Origin: Marsupella aquatica
Taxonomy: Eukaryota > Marchantiophyta
Reading direction: 5' to 3'
Assembly: GCA_973895155.1 (NCBI GenBank)
Contig: OZ316894.1
Coordinates: 7,564,001-7,628,000 of the forward strand
DNA length: 64,000 nucleotides
The notes under the pieces were generated by a model, which was not told where the DNA came from, did no database searches, and saw only the letters and a list, made by a program, of their open reading frames with translations. Position 1 is the stretch's first letter; each line of letters starts with the position of its first letter. Position numbers and translations under genes: made by a program. Below are positions 12,901 through 24,377 of the stretch, piece after piece.

Positions 12901-15086
12901 AGGCACATCTACTTTTCATGCTTGCCCAAAGCATGACCAGCTGACTAAAATACAATTTCGAGTGAAAGTGAATGACGTTGAGATTATATCAACCCTCGAA
13001 AGCAATGTAACCTCAAACTTCAACTATATTGTTGGTCCGAGACAAAGACGTAAGTTGTCCCATTAACTCAGTTTGCTGACGTGACGGCTGAGGAGGATGG
13101 GCCAGCCAGGCTGCAAGCGTAGATGCCCCAGGAGACTTTTGGGGTACAGGGATGCACAAGGTCGGATACTGGTGAGGTGAACCTAGCTGTCCTCAACGAC
13201 TGTAGGATTGAATGGGTCAAGAGCCGGATTAAAAGAAGATAAACGCATGTAAATGGAGCAGATAAATGTGACAACATTGCTTTTGTAATCGAATCGGCAA
13301 ATAAATGGCGTCAGATAGTCAAACGCAGCTAGGGTCAGCCCCTAAAGCATAAACACACAGAAGATAACGAAACGATAACGACTGTACAGAACCCAGAAGA
13401 AGACAAAGAGTAAGCATACAGTAGGCCGAAGACCAATGCCACCCAGGCACGGAAGAGTAGACAAGATTTTTTCTTTCCATTAGAAATAAATGATGCGTCG
13501 ACGAACGTGTTCACTCGAGTATTCAGCACCTTCTCTAGTATAATCGTTCAAATTTCTCATACGATTTGCCCACGACTGGATTTCGCAGGATGGACGACCT
13601 TGTAAGCAAGTGGGGAACTCAACTACAGTTGCTATGGCAGCTTTATCAGCGAAGGGCAATCTTCAATCCTTACATAAATCTTAATATATCACCATAGAAG
13701 TACTAAAGATGGGAAAATATTGAAGCAATCTCGAATGTACCATGTCTGCCAATAGGGGAATATGGAAAAATCAAGTTCTTAAAAGTACTGAACAACTTGA
13801 AACTGTACTAAGTTTTGTTACTGGAAATACCAACTCAAATCTAGAATCTGCCATCAGTGGTAAGCCCGGGTGGTAAGTCAGTTTTAATTATTAGATTGTT
13901 GCCTCAGTAAGTTCTCATCTAGAACCGCACTGAATGGTTAAAAGTTCTCGTGACCCATACTTGATACAGGGCCCACGACGCATGTACATGTATCGTTCTG
14001 TCCGATGGAATTTCGTATGGCCAGGAAATATTCATTTATTTACAGTAGGGATACCGATCTCATATATCTCTTATAATATTGATCAAGTGCCGCAGCCTGT
14101 CTGGGCCCCAGCAATATTGGGTAAGTCAAGACGTGAGAAGAACCGTACCAACTTTTCAGGCCTTTTCGTACTGAGTTCCTTTCTGGACAAATCACTTCTC
14201 TCCCATTTAAATTGGCAATAGGGCTGTAGGTTCAGTTTTGCTCAAGTGCAGTTTCGTGATCAATTGATCTGTTGAATTCCTCTTTGTACCGTGATTCTGC
14301 AGGCGGTCATTCTTTAGTCCGGACATGTATAGAAGTGGTTAAGAAGAGGTGGATGAGAGAGGCCCTGGTGTAAATCTGAAAAATCCATCGCAATCGTTAC
14401 GGCTATTGATACACGGAGTGCAATATTGATGATCGTCTCGACTCTGGGACAGCCAATTTAACACTGTCAGCTTGCTGGAAGAGTTTGTGGATTACGCTTT
14501 CTTTTGGCTCTGGTTGTACTTCCTCAATAAGTAAACTCTTAGTTGAACTACTTGCGGTTGCGTGCAGTCAACAGCGTTCCATCTCGGACACATGTAGAGC
14601 GGCTACAGGAACTGGCCATCAAGATTGTATTGTTAACCTTCCAATCGACAGTCCTCGCCTTTCTGTTTCTTTACATGTCTAATCTATTCTTTGGAGCTAT
14701 TACCACTCATTCAATGCACCTGCAGATTCGTTACCCCGTCGTGTACTGTAAAAAAGCAAGAGAGTGCGCGCACGTTTGTAGGTTTCATTCCCGTCTCTGA
14801 TTCTCTCTATCTGCACGGTGGAGCACCATCGCACAAAGTCGAGCTATCGCCGAGGTTTGCTGCTTCGCACTCCCTGCGAGCAGGCCAGGCCTCCTCTACT
14901 GGCGTACTGCAATTCATGTCAAACCTTCTTAGTAGCCCATGAACCTTGCCATCGATCATCGTTTGATATTCATTTTCAACGGCAGCCTATTTCGATAGCC
15001 TTCGACTGTACCGTGTCTGAATCTGCGGGGTTAAATTAGGCGAGCTGGTGCAGAGGAATCCTCAGAACAACAGTGCACGGTTGAAG
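9973..15086. other. Long intergenic region before the CLE gene
   Basis: No recognisable coding family. It contains an A-rich simple repeat (AAATA units) near 10315-10340, a purine-rich GA tract around 11455-11500, and many short ORFs under 105 codons with no family signal. The last few hundred bases should hold the promoter and 5' leader of the CLE gene, but no element can be assigned with confidence. Confidence 0.4.
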
Positions 15087-15440
15087 ATGAAGGTTGGGAA
15101 GGATTTCAAGTCGACAGTTCTGGTCAGTATTGTTGTTCTGACAGTATTTCTGTTGTGCATACCAACAACTTCCGAAGCTTCACGGACGCTCAGACATCTT
15201 CAAAGAGGGGAATCTCAGCCCCGATCTCAGCAAGATGTATCGGCAACAGTACTGGAGGGCTTTGAGAATTTTAGGAGATATATCATGGAGTCCGAGGTCG
15301 CCACCGCTCAACACGACTCCCCTGAATGCAATGTGGACCAATTGCAGGAGTGTGCACCTCCAGCCAAAGGGACCTCCCACTTCCCACCTTTTGCGTCCAA
15401 GAGGGCGGTCCCGAACGGCCCCAACCCACTGCACAACTAG
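15087..15440 (+). CDS. CLE: CLE-family signalling peptide precursor
   Basis: This is a single-exon ORF of 117 residues; the first ATG in frame is at 15087. It has the three parts of a CLE prepropeptide. The first is an N-terminal signal peptide (hydrophobic core about residues 9-30, plausible cleavage after SEA). The second is a variable linker of about 75 residues. The third is a conserved dodecapeptide at the very C-terminus, RAVPNGPNPLHN (residues 106-117), which fits the CLE consensus R.VP.GP(D/N)PLH(H/N) at every conserved position. A basic residue just before it (SK) could support processing. The family members are secreted, and the cleaved peptide is sensed by CLV1-type leucine-rich-repeat receptor kinases that control meristem cell fate. 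The ending is of the CLV3/R type, not the TDIF (H...) type. Two Cys residues in the linker are unusual but not unique. Confidence 0.88.
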   Translation: MKVGKDFKSTVLVSIVVLTVFLLCIPTTSEASRTLRHLQRGESQPRSQQDVSATVLEGFENFRRYIMESEVATAQHDSPECNVDQLQECAPPAKGTSHFPPFASKRAVPNGPNPLHN

Positions 15441-16373
15441 CCGCTCTCCGCTGATATCTGAGCAGCTCGAAGATGAGGATCGAAGGCCCCAGAGATGTGT
15501 AAGAAATTCACTCAGAATCTCGTTGGATTCATCCATATACCAACAATTTCATTTTTCAAGTGGAAACAGTTTAAGCACTTCAACTTGAAGAATGAACTTG
15601 GCCGCAGGGATTCGTCTACATATCTGTTAGAGGCCTCAAGACCTGGCCGAGTCGTCCATGAAGTAGAGATCTTACATTTCAGGCCGGCCTTGAGAGCACC
15701 TTTAATTGGGCAATATTGAGACTACTAGTTAGGTGAATTGATTCCACAAAATTGTAAGTTTCGATGTTACGTTCCTGGACGGTCCTGACAGAAGATTCAA
15801 TGTTATAAACCCCGTGTTTGCCTTCATTCTTTAGTCGTTGTAGATGCTCGTGTAGATGTTCCTTCCGCTTCAAGGCTTGAGTAGTAATAGTATATTGAGG
15901 AGTTCCCATTGTCGGGAATCCAGGAGGAGATCGATGGCCTCAGCTGCGCAGGCAGACCACACATATGCATGCTTGAGAGCTACCCTCATATATCTCAGTA
16001 CGACTTTCTGGGAACATTTTCTATGTACAGCAAAGCCTTTAGCTGAAGTTAACACCGCGAATGGGATGTTGGCTAGCTCCGGAAGGCAAAGCAAGGAAAG
16101 CTGATGATTATCGAGGGACAAAAGGGATGCCTGGAGAGGTTGCAAAGAGGCAGCAATGTAATACTCAGAAACTTTTGAGCCAGGGCGCAACGGGGAGAAC
16201 GGGACATAGAGGGTCAAGATCTTACTTATGTAATAAATATGCTATGATCTGTAGTCCAGTACAATGTTCATTTTCGGCAATGCCAGTCCATTTTTCTTGT
16301 GTTCAGTCTGTTGTACTCCCTAGGTTTCACACATGAATACAAGTCGAGAATTATCAGCTTCCATATGACTCAC
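15441..16373. other. Downstream of the CLE gene; no gene assigned
   Basis: This probably includes the CLE 3' untranslated region. A 115-codon minus-strand frame at 15870-16217 has no recognisable domain and could be chance. Confidence 0.35.
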
Positions 16374-16581
16374 CTGGGAATCAGTGCGGTATACACTATT
16401 CGAGGACTTTGGAAACATTTTCGACTTGGCGACCAATTCAATCTCGATTGATCACCTTCGGGTAGGTTGGATTCCAGATTCTGAAGAAGCTTGAATTTTG
16501 CGACGGCTTTTGGATGCAGCTGCATCAATTTGTTCATGTTTTCATAAGCCAGACCAGAAAGGCCTGTGGAAGATTTCATGA
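16374..16581 (-). CDS. Possible internal exon of an unrecognised gene
   Basis: On the minus strand an open frame of about 69 codons is bounded by a good acceptor (CTTGCAG before 16581) and a consensus donor (CCCAG then GTGAGT after 16374). The translation (including YENMNKLMQLHPKAVAKF and LLQNLESNLPEG) has a helical, protein-like composition, but no family was recognised. Neighbouring exons could not be identified on either side. It may be a chance combination of frame and splice signals. Confidence 0.25.
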
Positions 16582-17349
16582 CTGCAAGTTCCCTGATTCA
16601 TCATGCACACAGGGAAAGTTGCGGGGTCATGTTGTTCACAAGTGAGAAGCTCACCACGTAGCCGTATTCATCGATTACCATCTTGGATCGATCAAGACGG
16701 CGACTTTTCGAGAATTCCTTGTGTCTAATTGAGGTCCAAACGGTCAAGCGAGGCTTCAATTGTTAGCATCGACGCCAGGTGCAAGATCATATGCATTCAA
16801 TCAAAAACATGCACCTCTACTCAAATATACGGGATTCATTCATAATAGATATGTATTGAGGCCCACATTTTTTGCTAGTGGGATTTGATCAGATAGTACC
16901 CATTTGAATCTTGTACCTGCTTTTATATCAGTGACTCTTTCCCCTGCAGTAAAATTAGAGCTCCTTGCTAACTCAGTCTGGTTGAATTGAAGTCTATCTG
17001 CTATTTCTAGAGCCCAGAAGCCAGAGTGAGGCGAAGCTAGATCCTCGCATTGCAGAATATTTATTCAAGTGCTAGAGCAAGGTTGGGTGACCGTAGTCAG
17101 AAAGGTGCACTTTTGGACATAGATGTGGAATTTCAAGTAGTGATGTGAAATGTAAAGCAATCTAGTGTAGATTGCAAAACGTCCATGCTAGCTCTATGAG
17201 CACTTGCTAGAAACAGTACTCGTCATCTGGCTAGACATGATTTTGAAGAAGATACTCCAAACAAGGTTAGCTGACTAGCTCAGTCGCCTTGGAGGTGATA
17301 AGATGTACACCCATCGTTTGTACATAACATTCGGGTCATGCACTGTCTA

Positions 17350-17658
17350 CAACAAGCCACATTAGACTTCATATTGTTTCATGAGTTTCGTTTCGAGCTG
17401 GTTTGATCTACAGGAGCAATTCATAGTTTAGTCAGAAGGAGACTGTTGGACTGCCAAAGACGGCGACTGGTTCGAGCTGACTTCAATGCTTTCCTGACTT
17501 GGACAACAAGCCACAGCGGACCTTCATATTATTTCACGAGTTTCGTTTCGAGCTGGTTTGATCTACAGGAGCTATTCATAGTTTATTCAGAGGGAGACTG
17601 TTGGATTGCTAGAGACGGCGATAGGTTCAGAGCTGACTTTAATGCTTGCCTGGCTTGG
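17350..17658 (+). repeat. Tandem duplication, unit about 154 bp
   Basis: Two adjacent copies start near 17350 and 17504. They share long words such as GAGTTTCGTTTCGAGCTGG, TTTGATCTACAGGAGC and GGAGACTGTTGGA, with about 85-90% identity by eye. The second copy has a 76-codon frame spanning both units (17446-17676), which is probably incidental. Confidence 0.75.
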
Positions 17659-17762
17659 ATGAAAAAGCTTACATGATGATTGTGTTGATCAATGCAATCG
17701 GGAGTGATCAACCTCATTCTACTGTAGGTTATCGATCCGTAGGTCTTCATGGGGTCCTGTTA

Positions 17763-17862
17763 ACTGCACATCAAAATCTTACATATACGTGTACGATATA
17801 TTTCCATACCATGAGAAACCTCGTTATTTTCTTTAAATTAATGAGTGATTTTGATGTGTGAT
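17763..17862. mobile_element. Small TA-flanked MITE, copy 1
   Basis: A 100-bp segment is flanked by TA on both sides. It has terminal inverted repeats: the left end is ACTGCACATCAAAAT and the right end reversed is ATCACACATCAAAAT. Two more copies lie at 60267-60374 and 60406-60505. A TA target duplication points to the Tc1/mariner (Stowaway-like) group. Confidence 0.6.
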
Positions 17863-19329
17863 TAAGGGCAAGGGTCTTCCTGGATAGTGTTTTATACATT
17901 GTTCCTTCTTCTCTGCCTGATCTGGTGAGCGGTAACAGTGCGCCATTAATAGCTCAATCTCAGTGGTATTATTTTAGTATCGAGCTCGTTGCATGCTGTG
18001 CAAGAGAAAGTCTGAGTAAATGACTTCTTCTTAGATCGATCTCGATGTGAGGTGTCCAGGTCGGAGGCAATCAAGGAAAGAAAATATCTGGCAGTAGATG
18101 GCTGTGGACGGTGAATACAGGACTCCCGACACTGCATTTGCCGTATGAGGATCCGTTTCAGCTTTAATTGAATTTTATACTGTGGCCCGCGCCTTTGCAT
18201 AAATTCTGGACAGGTTCTTCTTTTTCTGTTTCTTTAGTTCATTGGTGGTTTGTTTGTCATTATAAGCTTACAACGTCTCCGTTTTACAAAACTATGCATG
18301 GATGGACCTCAAAGCGTGCTATATGCTTGGATTGACTTTCAGAAATAGAATGTAGAGCATCCAAGCATTGAAATTTGTTGGATAATAGGTTTACAATTAC
18401 CAAAATCTAGAGGGTCTGTGGATGACCATCTTTTGAATTGGATTATTTTGCAACTACCCAACATCTCCAAGACTCACCTTGGCCTCAAAGAGAGGGCATC
18501 AAACGAGCTTCCCAATAGACCAATTTTGCCTGACGTAGACTAAAGTTGTGAACATGACGTTATAGCTTAAACACATTGAACATTAGCATTATTCAAAAGT
18601 TGATTAGTTACAAAAAATACATCAAGCAATGGCCTTAGTTTGATTATAGGATTAGTTTATCATTGAATCCATAAACTTTTGGATAGCAAGAGTTCAATTT
18701 ACAACCCAATCAAAGTAAACTTATTACACTGTTAACAGTTATTAGTGCAGAATGCATTAGTGTTACTCACACTAATTGTATTCTAAAACTAATTTGGTGC
18801 GCATGCATTAGTGTTGCTTGGGACTCAATAGTAAAAAATGGTGAGATAAAATTATTAAAAAAAATCAATATGAATTAGTGTTACCCTCTACCATTTTCAT
18901 TAACACATTAGGCTACACCTGCCCACATAGAAGTCTCATTCCCTACCTCACCGCTGCTCATTATTGTCCAATGGTGAACAGTGTGCTCATGATCATAAAG
19001 GTGAAGCACCAACCCGAAAAGATGGAGCCAATCCCATTCATAGTGAAACTGAACAGTGCGCTTTATAATGAGAGCTAGATAGTGATAACCCATAGCTCTT
19101 ATAAAGCATGTTGTGCTTTAAACAAAGATTGAAAAAACTGATTTTTAAAATTGACAATGTTTGGTGTTGCATTGACCTAGTTCTAATTCATTCACAATAC
19201 TAGTACAGCAACAAGAACCAAGAAAGTTCATCAAAAGGGTCTCTCTCTCTCTCTCTTGTAGTGTAGGTCTTAGGTCTTTGAGCTCCTGGCTATGGAGTCT
19301 AGACTGTAGCACAATTTTGGTGCCACTTT
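17863..19329. other. AT-rich intergenic stretch
   Basis: No gene was recognised. A (TC)n run lies near 19240. The short ORFs show no family features. Confidence 0.4.
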
Positions 19330-20261
19330 GACTACCCTCCCGCACTCAGTTTTTCTCGGAATCCAGTTTTCTCAGTTGCATTAGCTTGCTCTTGCCGAGG
19401 CGCATCAAATCGATTTAAAACACGTCCAAAACGGTGCCGTATCGACATACTTATGATCACATTCGTTTTCGCCGTTTTTCAGTCATTTTTCTGTGATTTT
19501 CGTCTTCCTTTCGACGGTCATATCTCGGTCAATCTTTCACGGATTTCAGATTTCTCAAGTGCTTTGTATAGCTCTTCTCCGGGAGAATCAGATTGATCCC
19601 AAGAGCGGTCCAATTGGTCTCTTATTGCCCCGATTGGACTTTGATTAGCTCTCACGTTTTTCCTTCAATTTCCACCATTCTCACTTTCAATTAGCTTTGG
19701 GGTCCTGTAGTAGTTCCTCGTTCACGGAATCCGGCATTCTCATGTGATTTGGCCCGCTCTTGTCCGGGAGTGCAACATCTATCCCTACCGCGGTCCTTTT
19801 GGTGACATATCAACCACTTTTGGCTCCGATTACGATTCTGATTTACTCCTCCATTTTTGGTGACGGTTTCCCTTGATCAGCTTTGGAGCATTCCTGTCTT
19901 GCCACGTTTCTCCTCCGATTGGTGGTTGCCTTTCTTCTTCAGTTCTGGCAAGGTGGCTTTTGCCAAGTTTAGTGGACCAGTTTGCATTCCACCATCTTCG
20001 GGAGCTGTAGCAGCACGCTCAAATCAGCGGAGAGATATTCACTCGCATCGACTCCTCACCGGACACATCGACGAGTGCTCCAGCTTTGTTCCCGGCTGTG
20101 CCTGCACGTGCTCAACGGTTTTCTAGGCTAGCGGTGGCGCCGTTTCTCGGATTTTGACGCGGTGGGCTCTCTCCATAGCCTTCCCTTTCTTTTCACATGT
20201 CTTGGTTGGGCCTTTTGTCGCTTCTTGCTGCGCTTTTGCTTTTATCGGGTTGCGACCTGTC

Positions 20262-23200
20262 ATGTCTACGTTGAGAGTGTTGGCGCGGGGCAAGCGCCCA
20301 GCCCCCCCACACAGTTCTCCCCCCTCCTCCCCCCCGCCTCGTGGTCGCCTTCGTGTTTGCTCTTCTTCATTGGATCTCTCTCATCTTCGTGATGACCCCA
20401 TGCCCGATGTTCTGCCAGTCCCCCCAGTCTACTGCCCACCCCATCGACGCCCTGGCTCCTCTCCCCACCCCATTCCCCCTCCACCCCTCCAGCATCCCCC
20501 TCCGGCCTCTTCATCCCCCCACCTCCTGTCCAGTCGTTCCCTGCTCCCTCCCCAAATGAGCGTCCCCTGCATACTTGTCCTGAGTGTGGCTGGGTTGGCC
20601 TCTCCCTTCCTCATCACCGCGGGCGGGGCCGGTGCCAACGTCGCCAGCAAGCACAATCCCAGCCCCAGCCCCCTCTTGACCCAGTTAGCTCTGCCCCTCC
20701 TTCCTTGGAGGCTTTCGAGCAGGCATGGAGTTGGGTTCGCTCTCTAGACCCCCTTCCAGCCTACCATCCAGGGTACATTAGACCTCGCCTTTATAACCAC
20801 ATCCCACTAGCATTGCGCCCATTAGTTCGGTCATCCTTGTTGCAACTCATGCAGCTTATCTTGGCGCATCCTATCGAGGTCTCCTATTGGTCTTTACTCA
20901 TGCTTTTTCCACAGTGGACTCTTACCCTCCCTAGTCACGGTGGTCGCGTGGGTCATCGTGAGACTGCCTCTCGTATCCATCGTTTTCTGCGGGGAGATTG
21001 GGAACAGCTTCAGGAAGAGTACTTTCTTTGAGCCCGTTCCTTTACTACCCATGCTTTGTCTGACCAGCTCACCACTCTCATCCTCCAGAGCACAGACGCC
21101 TTCGTCGCTCTTGTCGTTTAGCCCAGGCTGGTGAATATCGTCGTGCGGTCTAGGCCCTTTCTCCCACCACACCAGCCCCCCCTGGCGAGGTCACCTTGAC
21201 GGCCCTTCAGGATCTCCATCCGCAACCCTATGATCAGCTCCCTTTGTTCGTGGAGGATTTTGAGCCTGAGGAGGATCTTCAGTTTAGTAGGGACCATTTC
21301 ACCTATGCTTTCCTCCATGCTCCGTGTTGCGCGGCTAGTGGCCCCTCTGGCTATGTCTTTGAGCATTTTCGTGATTTATTCCCCCCTGAGGATCCTCAGT
21401 CTGGTTTTCCAGTTTTCTTCTCCTTTTGCCAGTGTATTGCTGCCGGCCGTTTGCCTCCTCCCGTCTCTCGGCTTTTGAGTGCTTCTCGTTTATTGGCCAT
21501 GGCTAAGTCTTCACCGGGTGTTCGGCCCATAGCTATTGGAGAGGTTTTTCTTCGTCTGGTGTCTCGCACACTTTCATCGCAATATCGCTCTGCACTATCG
21601 GATCATTTCTCTCCACATCAGTTTGCAGTGGGCGTTCCTGGCGGTTGTGAGACAGTTATTGCGGGTATTCGTACTACCTTGGACCTCCACCCTGATTGGG
21701 TTGTCGTCCAGGTTGATGTCTCCAATGCTTTCAATACGGTTTCTCGGGCAGCAATTTTTTGTGCTTTGAGGGCAGCGGATCCAGACATCCAGTCCCTTAT
21801 CCCCTTTGTCCGTTGTTTTTATGGGTTCGAGGCCCCCCTCTTCTATAGTCATCACACCTCTACAGGAGTGTATACCACTCTTTCTTCTGCAGAAGGTACA
21901 CGTCAGGGTGACCCTTTGGGTGGGCCTCTTTTTGCCATTGTCCATTTTACTGCTTTACGGGAAGCCTTTGCGGCCCACCCCCAGTGTATCTTCCTCTCCC
22001 TTTCAGATGACACCCACATCATTGGTCCACCTGTTGCTGTTACTTCTGCCCTCGCCACCCTTTCCACCCATTTGTTGGGCCTCGGTTTACGAGTTCAGCC
22101 GGTGAAGAGTCGTGCATGGAGTCCAGCTGGGTTACTCTCTGATCTTGCGCTTCCCCCTGGGTTCTTACGTCCAGCCGACGGTCTTCGGGTCCTTGGCTCC
22201 CCAGTCGGTACCGCCTCCTTTTGCTCATCTTTCATTGCTGACGCTCTCCAGGCTGCCTTAGCCCCTACTCCTATGCTCCCTAAGTTAGCAGACTCTCAGG
22301 CAGCATTTGGGTTGTTGTTGAGATGCATCCACCCTCGTGCGTCCTATTTGGCTCGGACACATCCCCCTACCGAGGATCTTTATCTACACCTCCGAGCGTT
22401 TGATGTCTCCATTCGTGAGACTTTGGCCTCTCTTTTAGGGCCAGGTACTTTACTCTCATCTCCGTGGCTTCATCGACAGCTCAGTCTTCCTATTTCTCAC
22501 GGTGGTTTTGGGCTTACTTCCACTGAGCGCCTTGCACCTTTGGCCTTCTTGGGCGCGTGGGCGACCGCCTTCTCATTGTTGGCAGATCGTTTCCTTACTG
22601 AGGATCGACCTTTTTTACTTTCGTCTCTCATGGAGGTCGAGGAGGGTTCCCTCCCATTTCAGGTTCATTTGCGCACGGCGCGGTCATCATTACCCGATCT
22701 TGTTCGAGCTGCGTTACCTTCATTTGAGGAGTTTTTATCCTTGGACCCCGTCCGTCTTCAGGCAGACCTTGCTGGGCGTATGCACGCTTTCACCCTTTCC
22801 AGCATCCTCACCGAGGCACCTGACACGGACCGAGCTCGGATTCTTTCTTCCAGAGGGAAGGGCGCAGGAGGCTGGCTTCAGGCCAATCCAGTCATTCCTC
22901 ACCTGCGGATGTCTTCAGCGGAGTTTGCGACAGCCATGCGTCTTCGTATGGGCTTGCCCCACCCACTTCTTGCTGGTTTACCTCCTACTTGCACTTGTGG
23001 GAAGCCTTGTGATGCCACAGGTGTCCATCTTCTTCGATGCAGTTTGGGCGGCGAAACCACTTTTGTTCACGACGTTGTGAGAGATGCGACTGCTCAGGTT
23101 CTCTCTGGCTCTTTGGTCTGCGCGTGGCGGGAGGTGGTGCTCGAGTTACCTGGTCCTCCATCACAGCGGTTACGGGTGGATCTTACCATGGTCCGTGAAG

Positions 23201-23643
23201 GTCACCGTACTTTGGCAGATGTAGTGGTGGCAAACCCATTGCGCCAAGACATCATTGGGACAGCGGCAACAACGGCAGGGGCAGTAGCATCACGAGCAGC
23301 AACAACGAAGGAGGCCAAATATGCTGCACGAGCTTCATCTGATAGCTTCCTGCCCCTTGCTCTTGAGATATTTGGGCGTCTCCATCATCAGTTCGACGGG
23401 CTTCTTCGCCAAGCTGCTCGGGATGTTCACGGCCGGATGGGTCCCACCGGGCCCCCGCTATCTGTTTTGACCACGCACTTTCGCCAACGCATTTCAGTCA
23501 CCTTACAGCGTGCTCAAGCTCGGGCCGTCTATCGTCGATCTCTGACAGTGGGTGCTAGTGTGACTCCGCAGCGGCTAGCCCCCCTAGAGGACATTCCTGT
23601 CCCACTTGCCGATCTAGTTTCGACACTTGATGTAGACCACTAG
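20262..23643 (+). pseudogene. Retrotransposon ORF: zinc finger, reverse transcriptase, CCHC, RLE-like endonuclease
   Basis: The first part (ATG at 20262) is Pro-rich. After a frameshift in the C-rich tract of about 20400-20530, a C2H2-type finger appears (CPEC...HH, about 20576-20625). The frame then runs to a TGA at 21029. Another shift and an in-frame TAG at 21151 precede an uninterrupted 815-codon frame (21196-23643). In that frame the reverse transcriptase shows VDVSNAF (Asp174), RQGDPLGG (237-243) and LSDD (Asp271-Asp272) in place of the usual Y/F-x-DD. A C.C...C.....H...C cluster follows (Cys599-Cys615). The C-terminus carries an endonuclease-like block: Asp662, Asp675 in LADVVV, and Lys705/Lys708. 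This order (N-terminal finger, RT, CCHC, PD-(D/E)XK-like domain) is that of R2/NeSL/Hero-type elements. At least two frameshifts and one stop make this copy non-autonomous. Confidence 0.72.
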
Positions 23644-23700
23644 CTTGTTGCCACATTTGCTAGGTATGATGAGGACCTCCATTTGCGGTAGTTTTCGTTC

Positions 23701-23796
23701 CTCTTTCTTGGTTTTTAGGGGTTTCCTTTTGCTCACTTCTTTTAGTTTCTCTTTCTTGGTTTTTAGGGTTTCCTTTTGCTCACTTCTTTTGCGTTT
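23701..23796 (+). repeat. 48-bp tandem duplication in the retrotransposon 3' untranslated region
   Basis: Two copies, 23701-23748 and 23749-23796, share CTCTTTCTTGGTTTTTAGGG and CCTTTTGCTCACTTCTTTT. They lie between the ORF stop and the A-rich tail. Confidence 0.85.
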
Positions 23797-24082
23797 GGTT
23801 TTGTCCACTTGGGACCTCTCTTGTTTATTCCTTTGTACTCTATTTGGCCTATTTCTGTAAAAAGTATGTGTATATTTGGTAAAATAAAAAATAAAAATAA
23901 AAATAAAAATGGTGGAGTTCTTTGCTGTGATCTTTCACATTAAAAGATTTAAATTTGAATCTGCAACGTTTATTCCGGGGAACCTTCAAAAGTGTTTTCT
24001 ACCTGCAAGAGTACTGTAGATGCTCCCTTTATACATTATGTTACTAGTGCTTTAGTGTACCAAAAAAGTCCCTTGTGTGACT

Positions 24083-24377
24083 CTTGGGGTATCATTATAT
24101 GGAGGCGGGCCTCCTCATCACCTGTAACTTTTTGAGGCATCAGACCCCCTAAAATATAATAAAATAAATTATTTTTTTGCCCCATTCTTTGAATATTCCA
24201 AAATTTTGATTGAAAAGACTCTAATATTATTAAAAGTCTCAATATTGGATTTAAAAGACACTAATGTTCTTCCAAAAATTATAAAGTATTCACTTAAAAC
24301 TAATAAAATAACCTTATGTTTTGTCACACATGATGTCACACATGATGTCTTGATTTGTGGAAGTGAATCCCCCCAAG
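24083..24377 (-). mobile_element. MITE with 8-bp target duplication, copy 1 (hAT-like)
   Basis: This 295-bp segment aligns along its whole length with the reverse complement of 50101-50398. The ends are inverted repeats (CTTGGGGTATCATTATATGG, and reversed right end CTTGGGGGGATTCACTTCC). The flanks are GTGTGACT (24075-24082) and GTGTGATT (24378-24385), an 8-bp target duplication with one mismatch. An 8-bp duplication suggests the hAT superfamily. There is no coding capacity. Confidence 0.8.

Larger units (their letters stand above)
19330..23909 (+). mobile_element. Non-LTR retrotransposon with restriction-like endonuclease domain
   Basis: A GC-rich block in AT-rich surroundings carries one long retroelement reading frame (20262-23643, with lesions), a 3' untranslated region with a 48-bp tandem duplication, and a tail of AAAAT/AAAAAT units ending near 23909, as expected for target-primed integration. 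There are no LTRs. The 5' boundary near 19330 is a guess, based on where the leader-like, pyrimidine-rich sequence begins. No clear target-site duplication was found. Decayed relatives lie at 6840-7400 (minus) and 27020-27500 (plus), so the family is repeated in this genome. Confidence 0.75.

Noticed and set aside
15048-15086. Upstream GTG start for the CLE precursor
   Set aside because: Plant nuclear genes normally start at ATG; the ATG at 15087 gives a standard signal peptide.
20154-20747. Separate Pro-rich gene upstream of the reverse transcriptase
   Set aside because: It is the N-terminal part of the retrotransposon ORF; the C2H2 finger and later domains continue in shifted frames.
22502-23080. 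192-codon ORF in another frame of the retrotransposon
   Set aside because: A shadow of the GC-rich 815-codon frame, with no domain of its own.
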